Shown piece after piece: positions 8,327 through 15,895 of a DNA stretch of 64,000 nt. Source of the stretch: Bog-473 sp036268485. GTDB lineage: Bacteria; Actinomycetota; Acidimicrobiia; Acidimicrobiales; RAAP-2. The position numbers and the translations under genes are program-made. The stretch is taken from assembly GCA_036268485.1 (NCBI GenBank), contig DATAUC010000103.1:39639-103638 (forward strand). Reading direction: 5' to 3'. The first letter of the stretch is position 1, and every line of letters begins with the position of its first letter. The notes beneath the pieces were generated by a model. It was not told the DNA's origin, did not search any database, and saw only the letters and a list, made by a program, of their open reading frames with translations.

Positions 8327-9280
8327 ATGCGTGAGAACAGGCCCTTCGAACCCGCCTCGATCTCGCTCCGTCTCTATCCCCACAACGAACTGCCGGGCAG
8401 CGACGTGATCGCCGAACTGTGTGGCCAGGCGAGTGTCGCGTTGCGAGGGGGCTTTGACGGCATCATGACCAGTGAGCATCACGGTGGCTTCGCCGGCTAC
8501 TTGCCCCATCCCTTGCAAATGGCCACCTTCATACTGGAGGAGAACGCAGCCGGTTGGGCCGCCGCCAGCCCGCTCCTGTTGCCACTGCGCCCGACGGCCA
8601 TGGTGGCCGAAGAGGTGGCCTGGCTGGCCGCCCGGCACCCCGGCCGGGTCGGCCTGGGGGTCGCCGCCGGCGCCCTGCCCTTGGATTTCCATGTCATGGG
8701 CGTGTCCCTCTCCTCGGCCGTGCCGATCTTCAAGGCGGAACTGCCGCGCCTGGTGGCCATGTTGGCCGGGAACGAACTAGACGAGCTGGCCCACGACCCA
8801 GCGCTCCAGCGCTGTGCCGACCATCCGGTTCCCGTCGTGAGCGCCGCCGCCTCGACCGGTGCGGCCAAGCGGGCCGCCCGCAGTGGTGCCGGGATTTTGC
8901 TGGAGGGGATGTCGGCCGCCGACCGGCTGGCCAAGATCTGTGCCGCCTACGACGAGGCCGGCGGCACCGGACCCAAGGTGCTCATCCGCCGGGTCTGGCT
9001 GGGCCAGCCCGACTCCGGGCTGGTCGAGCAACAGCGCACCGTCTATGACAGCTACGCCCCTCAGGCCAGCGCGTTCGGCGACGATCAGACAATTAGTAGT
9101 GACGACCCCGACGACCTGGCCCAGGCGCTCCACGCCGTGTTGCGGGATTCGGGGGCCGACTCGCTCAACCTGCGCGTGCACTTGCCCGGTGTCACGCCCG
9201 AGCGGGTCCGCCACCAGATCGCCGTCTTGGCTGACGAGGTCCTGCCGCGGTTGCGGCGCCTGCTTAGGGGGACGAGCTGA
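8327..9280 (+). CDS. LLM-class flavin/F420-dependent oxidoreductase
   Basis: A 317-residue luciferase-like TIM-barrel protein. FDGIMTSEHHGG and RHPGRVGLGVAAG correspond to the flavin-contacting strands of the family. It is divergent from mftD and overlaps by 17 bases, tail to tail, with the SDR at 9264. A TAGGGT box at 8312-8317, 9 bases before the ATG, is a possible promoter. The substrate is unknown, and F420 versus FMN use cannot be decided from the sequence. Confidence 0.82.
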   Translation: MRENRPFEPASISLRLYPHNELPGSDVIAELCGQASVALRGGFDGIMTSEHHGGFAGYLPHPLQMATFILEENAAGWAAASPLLLPLRPTAMVAEEVAWLAARHPGRVGLGVAAGALPLDFHVMGVSLSSAVPIFKAELPRLVAMLAGNELDELAHDPALQRCADHPVPVVSAAASTGAAKRAARSGAGILLEGMSAADRLAKICAAYDEAGGTGPKVLIRRVWLGQPDSGLVEQQRTVYDSYAPQASAFGDDQTISSDDPDDLAQALHAVLRDSGADSLNLRVHLPGVTPERVRHQIAVLADEVLPRLRRLLRGTS

Positions 9281-10055
9281 TCGGGGTCCAGCCGCCGCCA
9301 CCGAGATGGTTGCCCCCGTCGACATCGAGCATGACCCCGGTGATCTGCCGGGCGTCATCTGACAGCAAGAAGGCAGCGGCGGCCGCGATGTCGTCCGCCT
9401 CCGTGAGCCGGCCCAGCAGAATATTGGTTCCGGCCGCCGTGCCGCCGTCGTGCTCCCACATGGCTTTGGTCGTGGTTGTCTTGGTTAATCCCGGGCTCAC
9501 CGCATTGACCCGCACGCCGCGGGGACCCAGGTCGGCCGCCATGGTCCGCGTCAGTGCGTTGAGGGCGGCTTTGGCCGCAGCGTAGGCGATCATAGTCGGC
9601 GTCGTCTTCTTGGGCGATCCGCTCGAGATGTTCACCACGGCACCACCGTCATCGGCCAGGCCGACCTTCAGAGCCTCCTGCACGAGTGAGAGGGTCGGCC
9701 ATGTGTTCAACGCCACGGTGCCCATGAGATCAGCCTTGGCCATGGTTTCGAACGAGCCATGAAAACGGGTGCCGCCGATGGTGTTGACCAGCAGGTCGAG
9801 GCGGCCGAACTGCGCAATGGCCGCTTGCGCCAGCCGTGCCGACGTCTCCTCATCCTCCATGGACCCCTCGACGGCGAACACGGCGATGCCCTCCGCAGCC
9901 AGCTCCGCTCGCGTGCTCGAGAGCGTGGCCGCGTCGCGGCCGTTGATGACGACCGACGCTCCATCCAGGCCGAGACGCCGCGCGCAGGCCCGCCCGATGC
10001 TCGGGTTGGCCGACGACCCGGTCACGATGGCCACCCGTTCGTCGAAGCGACTCAT
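9264..10055 (-). CDS. Short-chain dehydrogenase/reductase
   Basis: A 263-residue classical SDR. The dinucleotide motif is the relaxed form TGSSANPSIGRACARRLG, the catalytic triad is NISSGS...YAAAKAAL, and the C-terminus is DVDGGNHLGGGG. ATG 10055 was chosen over an upstream in-frame ATG because it overlaps the preceding SDR stop in an ATGA junction. It is the last gene of the mftF-SDR-SDR minus-strand operon, so it is a candidate mycofactocin-dependent carveol-type dehydrogenase. That role is inferred from position only. Confidence 0.85.
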   Translation of the reverse strand: MSRFDERVAIVTGSSANPSIGRACARRLGLDGASVVINGRDAATLSSTRAELAAEGIAVFAVEGSMEDEETSARLAQAAIAQFGRLDLLVNTIGGTRFHGSFETMAKADLMGTVALNTWPTLSLVQEALKVGLADDGGAVVNISSGSPKKTTPTMIAYAAAKAALNALTRTMAADLGPRGVRVNAVSPGLTKTTTTKAMWEHDGGTAAGTNILLGRLTEADDIAAAAAFLLSDDARQITGVMLDVDGGNHLGGGGWTPISSSP

Positions 10056-10990
10056 GGATCGACGCCACACAGTTGGGCACACGTGGTCCACAGATCGACC
10101 GCGTTGAACTGGTTGTAGGAGAGTTCGGAGGACGGCGATGGCGTGGTGCCGATGAAGTACGCCCCGGTTGTCGTGGCATAGGCGGGATCGGTGACCAGCT
10201 GGGCCAGGTTGGCGCCCGATGAAGCTGTCGTCATGGCGTCCTTCAGGAACCGGCTGGCGATGGGCAGGATGTGATTCCAGGCGAAGCGGCCGATGAGTCC
10301 GTAATTACGGCCCAGGCCCGATCCGGCCATGAGGCCGGGATCCATCGCCATGGCCACCAGTCCAGGTCCGGGCGCCGCGTCGAGCGGGTATCGCTTGGCG
10401 AACTCGTAGGCCAGGTAGACATCGCAAAGTTTGGAGGTGGTGTAGCGCCGGCGGCCCAACCCGCCACCACTGCCCTCGAGCCCTCCCCCCACGGCTAGCT
10501 CGGCCGCGCTGATGTACTGCGGATATGGCATCCCCGTGCGCAGGGCGGGATCGTGGGTGCCGCTGGAGACAAAGACCACCCGGGCCCCCTTCCCCATGCT
10601 GGGCACCAGGAGCCGGGTCAGCAGGTAGTGCCCCAGTACGTTGACGGCGAAGGTCTCCTCGTAGCCGTCCGCCGTGAGACGGGTGTCGTCCACGATCTGC
10701 ACGCCGGCGTTGCAGACCAGCGCGTGGACGGGCGGAACGTCGAGCGCGGCCAAGGCAGCAGGGAAGGCGCGCACGCTGTCGAGGGACGAGAGGTCGAGTG
10801 GTGCAGCCACGATGCGGGCGTTGGCCGCTTCCATGCCCTCTATGGCCACCGCGGCACGTGCGAGATCTCGGGCTGCCACGACCAGGTGGGTCCAGGAGTC
10901 GCTACGGGCCAGCGCTCGCACCGTCTCCAGTCCGAGTCCGGCGTTGCCTCCGGTGACGATGGCCGTCCGCTCTGTGCTCGGTGCGTTCAT
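10052..10990 (-). CDS. SDR, protochlorophyllide-reductase-like
   Basis: A 312-residue extended-length SDR of the kind annotated as retinol-dehydrogenase or protochlorophyllide-reductase-like. It has TGGNAGLGLETVRAL at the N-terminus, LVCNAGVQI in the middle and YTTSKLCD as the active-site Tyr/Lys. The insert between the catalytic serine and tyrosine is glycine-rich (about residues 160-182). It overlaps mftF at its start and the next SDR at its stop, each by an ATGA junction, so mftF and both SDRs are one transcript. It may be a dehydrogenase that uses mycofactocin as electron carrier. Confidence 0.85.
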   Translation of the reverse strand: MNAPSTERTAIVTGGNAGLGLETVRALARSDSWTHLVVAARDLARAAVAIEGMEAANARIVAAPLDLSSLDSVRAFPAALAALDVPPVHALVCNAGVQIVDDTRLTADGYEETFAVNVLGHYLLTRLLVPSMGKGARVVFVSSGTHDPALRTGMPYPQYISAAELAVGGGLEGSGGGLGRRRYTTSKLCDVYLAYEFAKRYPLDAAPGPGLVAMAMDPGLMAGSGLGRNYGLIGRFAWNHILPIASRFLKDAMTTASSGANLAQLVTDPAYATTTGAYFIGTTPSPSSELSYNQFNAVDLWTTCAQLCGVDP

Positions 10991-12495
10991 GCGGGCCCAT
11001 CCTCGCGCTGCTGTCCCAATGTCCGGACCGACCAGGTTCGGGAGCGCAGCGCGATGCGGGGGATGAGGGGTCGGAGGGTACGTGCCCGCAGGCAGCCGAC
11101 CCAGACACCGGTGCCGTACGCCACATCATCGGCCACATGCAGGGCGCTGTAGTCGACCGGGTTGAGTCCGCCGCCACTATCGAACCAGTCCCGCACGGCG
11201 GGCACCAGCAGGGCGGCGGCGGCGGCCCGGCGGGTGCGGCCAAAGAGCAGCCCGACGCACAGGGCGGGTGACCAGGCTCTGGTGAGGCCGGCCAGGGCGG
11301 GCAGCGTGGAGCGGACGGTCCCGCCGCAGGCGATGGTGGCGGCCGCTTTGAGGGGCTCGTGCACCACGCCGGTCAGCCGGCGGGCCAACACCGCCACCGA
11401 TGCGGCCAGGACCCCACCGGCCAGGACGGGCCGCCGCACGAGCAACAGGGCCCAGACGCCGGCCGTCCATGCCGACGTCTGGACTGGCGGGAGTGCTCCC
11501 GGATGGCGGAGGGCCAGCGGGCCGGCTGTGGTTCCGTAGAAGAAGCGTCGGCTCAACCAGCTCGGGACGCTGCCCGGGCTGTCGTGGTGTACGAGGCTGT
11601 CGGGCACGTAGCGGACGTCCCAGCCGGCCTGGCCCAGACGCCAGACCAGGTCGACGTCCTCGCCACCCCGCAGTGCCGGGTCAAAGAAAGCCTCGTTGGT
11701 GACCTGGCGGCGCACGACCAGGGCCGCGCTGGGCACATAGGACACCTTGCTGTGCTGGCGCACCGGACCGGCCTGGTCTCCCATATCGAGGGGCGAGCGC
11801 ACAGCGTCGTAGCCCGACAGCGTGGTGGCGGGTTCCGCTGGGACCGGCACGATGCGTGGGGCCACGGCGGCCACCAACGGATCGTTGAAGTGGCCGAGCA
11901 GCGGAGCCAACCACTCCTCTGTTGGTAGACAGTCCGAATCGATGAAGGCGACCAGCGCGGAGGTGGCCAACTGCAATCCGGCATTGCGTGCCCCGGCTGG
12001 TCCGACATTGCCGGTCAGGCCAATGAAGGAGGCGCCGACCCTGCGGGCGATGTTCTCGGTCGTACTTGGGTCAGACGAGGCGTCGTCGACCACGATGCAG
12101 GTCAGTCCCTGCAGCGCCAGAAGCAATCGCCTCAACTGCTCGGGCCGGTCCCGCACCGGTATGACGACGGTGACGTCATCGCGACCGAACGCTGCCTCGG
12201 GCGGGGTGGGTACGAACATGCCGGCTGCTACCAGACGTCGAGCCAGTCGTTGCTCGGCCGGCCGGTCGCGGACCGGTGTGCCCGAGCGCCACTGGGCCAC
12301 CAGGGCAGCGGCTCGGTCGGAGAAGCGCAGGAGGCGTAGCGGGCTGCCTCCCAGGAGCACGGTCCCGCCATCGAAGGCGGTGGTGGCCCGATCAGGGGTG
12401 AGGTCGAAGCCGGCCGGCAGGGGGGTTGATGGTCCAGCGGGAGCGGTCCCGATGGGGGCGGGCTGACCCGCGTCGTCCCTGCTGGGAGAGTTCAC
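10987..12495 (-). CDS. mftF: Mycofactocin glycosyltransferase MftF
   Basis: A 502-residue GT2 glycosyltransferase with VVDDASSDPSTT, the DxD motif in AFIDSDCLPTEEW, and a GGEDVDLVWRLGQAGWD acceptor loop. Several hydrophobic segments in the C-terminal third suggest membrane association. MftF adds beta-1,4-glucose chains to premycofactocin. About 70 residues before the GT domain match the PqqD-like N-terminal extension of the family. GTG 12495 is preferred; an open frame continues to 12585, across mftA. Uniquely placed here, it diverges from mftA instead of following mftE. No clear ribosome-binding site or -10 box was found. Confidence 0.88.
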   Translation of the reverse strand: MNSPSRDDAGQPAPIGTAPAGPSTPLPAGFDLTPDRATTAFDGGTVLLGGSPLRLLRFSDRAAALVAQWRSGTPVRDRPAEQRLARRLVAAGMFVPTPPEAAFGRDDVTVVIPVRDRPEQLRRLLLALQGLTCIVVDDASSDPSTTENIARRVGASFIGLTGNVGPAGARNAGLQLATSALVAFIDSDCLPTEEWLAPLLGHFNDPLVAAVAPRIVPVPAEPATTLSGYDAVRSPLDMGDQAGPVRQHSKVSYVPSAALVVRRQVTNEAFFDPALRGGEDVDLVWRLGQAGWDVRYVPDSLVHHDSPGSVPSWLSRRFFYGTTAGPLALRHPGALPPVQTSAWTAGVWALLLVRRPVLAGGVLAASVAVLARRLTGVVHEPLKAAATIACGGTVRSTLPALAGLTRAWSPALCVGLLFGRTRRAAAAALLVPAVRDWFDSGGGLNPVDYSALHVADDVAYGTGVWVGCLRARTLRPLIPRIALRSRTWSVRTLGQQREDGPA

Positions 12496-12536
12496 CAGGC
12501 AATCTTGGCAGGAAGGGGCTGCCTCGCCCCGAGCGA

Positions 12537-12542
12537 TAGGCT
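12537..12542 (+). promoter_or_regulatory. Candidate -10 box of mftA operon
   Basis: TAGGCT lies 22 bases before the mftA ATG, giving a short leader that carries GGAGGA. An adjoining GGGGC-N6-GCCCC repeat (12515-12530) between the divergent mftF and mftA starts could be an operator. No convincing -35 is visible. Confidence 0.4.
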
Positions 12543-12564
12543 GGCCCTTCATTTGGAGGAGGCC

Positions 12565-12678
12565 ATGGTGCTGTCGCAAGACCAAGAAGTGCTGGACGCC
12601 GAAGCAGTGACCGAGGATGACGTCGACGAGCTGCTCGTGGAAGAGGTTTCCATCGACGGGATGTGCGGCGTCTATTGA
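12565..12678 (+). CDS. mftA: Mycofactocin precursor peptide MftA
   Basis: A 37-codon gene. The acidic leader ends with VSIDGMCGVY, the invariant MftA C-terminus whose terminal Val-Tyr becomes the redox cofactor. GGAGGA at 12554-12559 sets the ATG, 5 bases downstream. The leader (about 29 residues) is recognised by MftB. MftC then decarboxylates Tyr and cross-links it to Val, MftE releases the dipeptide, and MftD completes the redox core. The downstream mftB GTG is 20 bases away. The exact match of the core leaves little doubt. Confidence 0.97.
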   Translation: MVLSQDQEVLDAEAVTEDDVDELLVEEVSIDGMCGVY

Positions 12679-12698
12679 GCGTCACCGAGGAGCGGGCG

Positions 12699-12974
12699 GT
12701 GACCGCTCCTCCTGCGTTCGATCCCTCGAGACACTGGCGTCTTCATCCGCAGGTGGCCCTGCGCGATGAGTCGTTTGGCGCGCTGGCGTACCACTACGGC
12801 ACACGTCGCCTGCTCTTCCTCAAGTCACCCCAGCTGGTCGCACTGGTCTCCTCGCTGGAGGAATTCGATAGCGCTAGGGCAGCGATCGACGCTCTGGTGA
12901 GCGAAACAGAACGACCCACATACACACGAGCACTGGCTCGATTGGCGGCCTCGGAGGTCATTGATGTCGATTGA
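12699..12974 (+). CDS. mftB: Mycofactocin peptide chaperone MftB
   Basis: A 91-residue protein of the PqqD-like RiPP recognition element type. It has FDPSRHWRLHPQVALRDESF at the N-terminus and LLFLKSPQLVALVSSLEEF in the middle, the order expected for the winged fold that binds the MftA leader and presents it to MftC. GTG 12699 was chosen because GAGGAG (12687-12692) precedes it by 6 bases; an earlier in-frame GTG (12663) would lie inside mftA. Its 3' end overlaps mftC by 11 bases. Confidence 0.9.
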   Translation: MTAPPAFDPSRHWRLHPQVALRDESFGALAYHYGTRRLLFLKSPQLVALVSSLEEFDSARAAIDALVSETERPTYTRALARLAASEVIDVD

Positions 12975-14136
12975 TGCAGCCCCGCAAGCCATGCCGTTGC
13001 GCGAGCGGTTCACCCAGGGCCTCGACGCTCCCATCTGCCTGACCTGGGAGTTGACCTACGCCTGCAACCTGGCCTGCGTGCATTGCCTGAGTTCGTCGGG
13101 ACGCCGTGACCCACGTGAGCTCTCTCCCGTCGAGGCACGCGGCATCGTCGACGAGCTGGCCGACATGAAGGTGTTCTACGTGAACATCGGCGGCGGCGAG
13201 CCCATGCTGCGACCCGATTTCTTCGATCTGTTGGGTTACGCCGTGGAGAAGAAGGTGGGCGTGAAGTTCTCCACCAACGGCACGCGTCTCACGGCGGAGC
13301 GGGCCCGCCGCCTGGCCGCCATGGACTACGTCGATGTGCAGATCAGCATTGACGGCGCATTGGCCTCGACCAACGACGCCGTGCGCGGCACCGGATCGTT
13401 TGCCGCCGCCCGGACGGCCATGGACAACCTGGCCGCTGCCGACTTCGGTCAGTTCAAGATCAGCGTGGTGGTGACCCGGGAGAATGTGACCCAACTGGAC
13501 GCCTTTGCCGACATTGCCGCCGGCTACGGCGCTCAGCTGCGCCTGACCCGGTTCCGGCCTTCTGGTCGCGGGGTCGACTCGTGGGAGGCGCTGCACCCGA
13601 CTGCCGATCAGCAACGGATGCTCTACCACTGGCTGCTCGATCGGCCCGATGTGCTGACGGGTGACTCCTTCTTCCATCTCTCCGCCCTGGGTGAGCCGCT
13701 CGATGGTCTCAATCTCTGTGGCGCCGGACGCGTGGTGTGCCTGATCGACCCTATCGGAGACGTCTACGCCTGCCCCTTCGTCATCGACAAGGAATTCCTG
13801 GCCGGCAACGTGCGCGACAGCGGCGGTTTCGCCCATGTCTGGCGCCAGTCGGATCTCTTTCAGTCGCTGCGGGAGCCGCAGAGTGCCGGCGCCTGCACGT
13901 CGTGCGGTTCGTACGACGCCTGCCAGGGCGGCTGCATGGCGGCGAAATTCTTCACTGGCCTTCCCCTGGACGGTCCGGACCCCGAGTGCGTCTTTGGTCA
14001 CGGGGAGGAAGCGTTGGCGGCCCGGCCCGCGCTGTCGTTACCGCAGTCGACACTGGGTCATTCCAAGGTGGACAGCCACGGCGTTCCCCTTCCGGTGCCG
14101 ACGCCCGTTCGGTTCCGGTCGTCAGCCCGCGTGTAG
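12964..14136 (+). CDS. mftC: Mycofactocin radical SAM maturase MftC
   Basis: A 390-residue radical SAM protein. CNLACVHC gives the 4Fe-4S/SAM cysteines (C34, C38, C41). A GGGEPMLRPDF loop follows at about 75, and a SPASM-type C-terminal domain carries further cysteines (LCGAGRVVCLID, VYACPF, ACTSCGSYDACQGGC) for auxiliary clusters. MftC catalyses oxidative decarboxylation of the MftA C-terminal tyrosine and then the Val-Tyr C-C bond. The ATG lies inside the end of mftB. The tail after residue 350 is proline/serine-rich and probably flexible. Confidence 0.96.
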   Translation: MSIDAAPQAMPLRERFTQGLDAPICLTWELTYACNLACVHCLSSSGRRDPRELSPVEARGIVDELADMKVFYVNIGGGEPMLRPDFFDLLGYAVEKKVGVKFSTNGTRLTAERARRLAAMDYVDVQISIDGALASTNDAVRGTGSFAAARTAMDNLAAADFGQFKISVVVTRENVTQLDAFADIAAGYGAQLRLTRFRPSGRGVDSWEALHPTADQQRMLYHWLLDRPDVLTGDSFFHLSALGEPLDGLNLCGAGRVVCLIDPIGDVYACPFVIDKEFLAGNVRDSGGFAHVWRQSDLFQSLREPQSAGACTSCGSYDACQGGCMAAKFFTGLPLDGPDPECVFGHGEEALAARPALSLPQSTLGHSKVDSHGVPLPVPTPVRFRSSARV

Positions 14137-14154
14137 CGGGCCGCTCCCCTGACG

Positions 14155-14838
14155 GTGCAGCTGGGCGACGCCACCTGGCGTGAGGTCGAGGCCATGCAGG
14201 GGCTGAACCTGCTGGTCGTCCCCATCGGTTCGGTGGAACAGCACGGCCCTCACCTCCCGCTCGACACCGACACCACCATCGCCGTCGCGCTGGCCAACCG
14301 GCTTGCCCTCGTTCGCAACGACCTGGTGGTCGCTCCCGCCGTGTCCTACGGAGCCAGCGGGGAGCACGCCGCCTTTCCCGGCACCCTGCTCCTCAATCAT
14401 GAGGTGTTGGCCAACCTCCTTATTGAGCTGGTGCGTTCCGCCCGGGCCGCCTTCCGCGGCGTGATCATCGTGTCGGGCCACGGGGGAAACCTCGAGGCGC
14501 TGACCGAGGTATCGCACCGCGGTGACGCCGAAGGGGACGAGGTGTTGGTCTGGTCGGCCGCCGTGGCGGGAGGGGATGCCCATGCCGGGCGGACGGAGAC
14601 CTCCCTCATGTTGGCTTTGGCACCGGACCGGGTGCGGCTGCATCTGGCCGAGCCCGGCTGCACCGACGATCTGTCGACCATCCTGCCCAAGTTGCGCGTC
14701 GAAGGAGTGAGGCCGGTAGCGTCCAACGGCGTGCTGGGAGACCCCACAGGTGCCGATGCTCAGGAAGGCCGGGAACTCCTGGAGATGATGACGACTGACC
14801 TGGCCACCGCCGTGGCGCAACGCTGGTCGGCACCGTGA
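14155..14838 (+). CDS. mftE: Mycofactocin peptidase MftE (creatininase family)
   Basis: A 227-residue creatininase-fold metallopeptidase. Metal ligands are in GSVEQHGPHLPLDTDT and SGHGGNLEAL, with DAHAGRTETSLM as the late active-site strand. MftE cleaves the C-terminal Val-Tyr-derived unit from the modified MftA, freeing AHDP. The GTG start is 18 bases after mftC, and its stop overlaps the next SDR start (GTGA), so the plus-strand operon is mftA-B-C-E-SDR. Confidence 0.93.
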   Translation: MQLGDATWREVEAMQGLNLLVVPIGSVEQHGPHLPLDTDTTIAVALANRLALVRNDLVVAPAVSYGASGEHAAFPGTLLLNHEVLANLLIELVRSARAAFRGVIIVSGHGGNLEALTEVSHRGDAEGDEVLVWSAAVAGGDAHAGRTETSLMLALAPDRVRLHLAEPGCTDDLSTILPKLRVEGVRPVASNGVLGDPTGADAQEGRELLEMMTTDLATAVAQRWSAP

Positions 14839-15617
14839 GCCCCGTTGCCGTCGTGACGGGCGCGGCTCGTGGCATTGGCGCGGCGACGGTCGACCATCTG
14901 GTGGCCGATGGCTGGCAGGTGGTGGCCGTGGACTGCTGTCACGATGACCCGAGCCTCGACTACCCGTTGGGCACGCAGGACGAGCTGGACGCTGTCGGCA
15001 CCCGTCATGGCACCAGCGTTCTCACCATGGTGGGCGACGTGCGCAGCCAGTCCGACATGCAGGCGGCGGTGGATGGCGCCGTGGGCCAGTTCGGCGGGCT
15101 CAATGCGGCGGTGGCGGTGGCGGGCGTCATGCACGGTGGCGCTCCTCTCTGGGAGACCGAGGATGCCCATTGGGACGTGCAGTTCGACATCAACGTCAAC
15201 GGTGTACGCCGCTTGGCCAGCGCCGCGGTGCCAATCCTTCTCGACGCCCCGGTGCCCCGACAAGGCCGGGTGGTGGCGGTGGCGTCCGCCGCCGGCCTAC
15301 TCGGTTTGCGGAAACTCAGCGGCTACAGCGCATCGAAGCACGCCGTGATCGGCCTCGTGAAATCGCTGGCGGCCGACCTGGCCGGGACAGGCATCACCGC
15401 GAACGCCATCTGCCCGGGCTCGACGCGCGGACCCATCCTCACGGCCTCTGCCGCCGTCTACGGGCTCTCCTCGGCCGAGGAGTTCGCTTCCCAGCAACTG
15501 GTGGAGCGCCTGCTCGAACCGCCCGAGCCGGCCGCCCTCATCGCCTGGCTCTGCAGCCCCCAGGCCAGCGGCGTGACCGGCGCTGCGCTCCCCGTCGACG
15601 GTGGCCTGACCACCTAG
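14835..15617 (+). CDS. Mycofactocin-coupled SDR oxidoreductase
   Basis: A 260-residue SDR with TGAARGIGAATVDHL, the catalytic YSASKHAV, and an insertion after the second strand (VDCCHDDPSLDYPLG) that resembles the extra loop of SDRs found in mycofactocin operons, thought to shield a non-exchangeable NAD. It starts in a GTGA overlap with mftE, which implies coordinated expression. Probably oxidises an alcohol while passing electrons to mycofactocin; the substrate is unknown. Confidence 0.82.
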   Translation: MSPVAVVTGAARGIGAATVDHLVADGWQVVAVDCCHDDPSLDYPLGTQDELDAVGTRHGTSVLTMVGDVRSQSDMQAAVDGAVGQFGGLNAAVAVAGVMHGGAPLWETEDAHWDVQFDINVNGVRRLASAAVPILLDAPVPRQGRVVAVASAAGLLGLRKLSGYSASKHAVIGLVKSLAADLAGTGITANAICPGSTRGPILTASAAVYGLSSAEEFASQQLVERLLEPPEPAALIAWLCSPQASGVTGAALPVDGGLTT

Positions 15618-15627
15618 AAAGGCTGCC

Positions 15628-15894
15628 ATGAGCGGGTGCACCCACCTGGAACAGATGGTCGACATTGAGCCGCAGACACCCACCGGCTGCACGGCGTGCC
15701 TGCTGTTGGGGGACGGCTGGGTCCACCTGCGGCTCTGCCTGAGTTGTGGCTTCGTCGGCTGCTGCGACTCCTCGCCCAACGCACATGCCACCGAGCACTT
15801 TGCCGAGGACGGGCATCCGCTGATGCAGTCCTTCCAACCCGGAGAGGATTGGATCTGGTGTTATGTGGACGAGGTCATGATGGAACCCGCGTAA
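15628..15894 (+). CDS. UBP-type zinc-finger protein
   Basis: An 88-residue stand-alone zf-UBP domain. It has eight cysteines (C4, C21, C24, C37, C40, C45, C46 and C77), with C21/C24 and C37/C40 as CxxC pairs, and histidines in NAHATEHFAEDGHPLMQ that complete the zinc sites. In eukaryotes the domain binds ubiquitin C-termini. In actinobacteria it stands alone and its role is unknown. It follows the mycofactocin SDR by 10 bases, so it is probably co-transcribed, a link worth testing because MftA and ubiquitin both expose a short flexible C-terminal tail. It is convergent with the gene at 15896. Confidence 0.85.
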   Translation: MSGCTHLEQMVDIEPQTPTGCTACLLLGDGWVHLRLCLSCGFVGCCDSSPNAHATEHFAEDGHPLMQSFQPGEDWIWCYVDEVMMEPA

Positions 15895-15895
15895 C

